In this document: positions 5,440-5,759 of the stretch, piece after piece
Position numbering within the stretch: the stretch's first letter is position 1
How the letters are laid out: each line of letters starts with the position of its first letter
Assembly: GCA_041591915.1 (NCBI GenBank)
Contig: JBFHRB010000214.1
Span: forward strand, 1 to 5,759
Length of the DNA: 5,759 bases
DNA from: JBFHRB01 sp041591915
GTDB lineage: Bacteria; Actinomycetota; Nitriliruptoria; Nitriliruptorales; Nitriliruptoraceae
Direction: 5' to 3'
Notes under the pieces: generated by a model
Database searches by the model: none
Told to the model about the DNA's origin: nothing
Seen by the model: only the letters and a program-made list of their open reading frames with translations
Position numbers and translations under genes: made by a program

Positions 5440-5759
5440 TCAGCTGACAGCGAGGAGGTCGACCACGAAGACGAGGGTCTCGTTGGGGCCGATGACGCCG
5501 CCCGCCCCGGCTTCCCCGTAGGCCATGTCCGGCGGGATCTCGAGGCGTCGGCGACCGCCGACCTTCATGCCGAGCACGCCCTCGTCCCAGCCCTGGATGA
5601 CCATGCCCCGACCGAGCTCGAAGTCGAACGGCTGGCCACGATCCCAGGAGGCGTCGAACTGCAGCCCGTTGGACCAGTTCACGCCCACGTAGTGCACGAG
5701 CACCGTGCTGCCGTCGACCGCCTCGTCGCCGTCTCCCTCGACGACGTCGATGATGCGCA
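5440..5759 (-). CDS. FKBP-type peptidyl-prolyl cis-trans isomerase (5' end off window)
   Basis: The last 105 residues of an FKBP-domain protein, which speeds cis-trans rotation at peptidyl-proline bonds and helps folding. The domain is nearly complete. It has VVEGDG near the start, HYVG, FDASWDRG, the hydrophobic-pocket segment VIQGWDEGVLGMKVGG, then IPPDMAYGEAG and the final strand PNETLVFVVDLL. The pocket aromatics expected from FKBP12 (Tyr of HYVG, Phe-Asp of FDAS, Trp of GWD, Tyr of AYG, Phe of LVF) are all present, so it should be active. The GTG at 5703 is internal: sequence matching the family's first strand continues upstream to the edge. The first partial codon is NTG, either a Leu or a start. 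Any signal peptide would lie outside the window, so its location is unknown. It is followed after 4 bases by the unknown gene. Confidence 0.95.
   Translation of the reverse strand, partial: RIIDVVEGDGDEAVDGSTVLVHYVGVNWSNGLQFDASWDRGQPFDFELGRGMVIQGWDEGVLGMKVGGRRRLEIPPDMAYGEAGAGGVIGPNETLVFVVDLLAVS

Noticed and set aside
3902..5447. Plus-strand open frames opposite the nitrobindin and unknown genes
   Set aside because: They are Arg/Pro-rich with no motif and lie opposite frames with family signatures, so they are GC-driven shadows.
5440..5703. A short FKBP starting at GTG 5703
   Set aside because: It would lose the first strand of the FKBP fold, and family-like sequence (VVEGDG) continues upstream in frame to the window edge.

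Overview
The window is GC-rich (about 70% by eye) and densely coded. All seven genes lie on the minus strand, so they read from the right edge toward position 1. High GC, GTG starts, short gaps or overlaps between genes, and an actinobacterial-type nitrobindin (FABP-like haem protein) all point to an actinomycete-like bacterium (Actinomycetota). The sequence alone does not fix the lineage. I see no RNA genes, insertion sequences, CRISPR arrays, attachment sites or clear terminators, and no gene-free stretch longer than about 50 bases.

Layout in transcription order: (1) an FKBP-type prolyl isomerase, 5' end off the window (5759-5440); (2) an unrecognised 327-residue protein, GTG start 4 bases after it (5435-4452); (3) a nitrobindin-family haem protein overlapping gene 2 by 14 bases (4465-3941); (4) a DUF302 protein after 37 bases (3903-3499); (5) a single-domain rhodanese after 24 bases (3474-3160); (6) a pentapeptide-repeat protein whose GTG start overlaps the rhodanese stop (3163-2558); (7) a Cu(I)-type P1B ATPase, CopA-like, after a 47-base gap holding a G-rich operator-like dyad (2510 to beyond position 1).

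The genes fall into two groups. FKBP, the unknown protein and nitrobindin form a tightly coupled trio with no obvious shared chemistry. DUF302, rhodanese, the pentapeptide-repeat protein and CopA look like a copper and reactive-sulfur group: a persulfide/thiosulfate-handling enzyme and a small cysteine-pair protein precede a copper exporter. The operator-like element before copA suggests the ATPase can also be controlled on its own.

The most unusual item is the copper ATPase. After the normal eighth membrane helix with its MxxSS copper motif, the open frame continues through a ninth hydrophobic segment into a region that reads like the start of a cupredoxin fold. On the expected topology this tail lies outside the cytoplasm, at the copper exit side. 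The ATPase frame has no stop inside the window, so the end of the tail is not visible.
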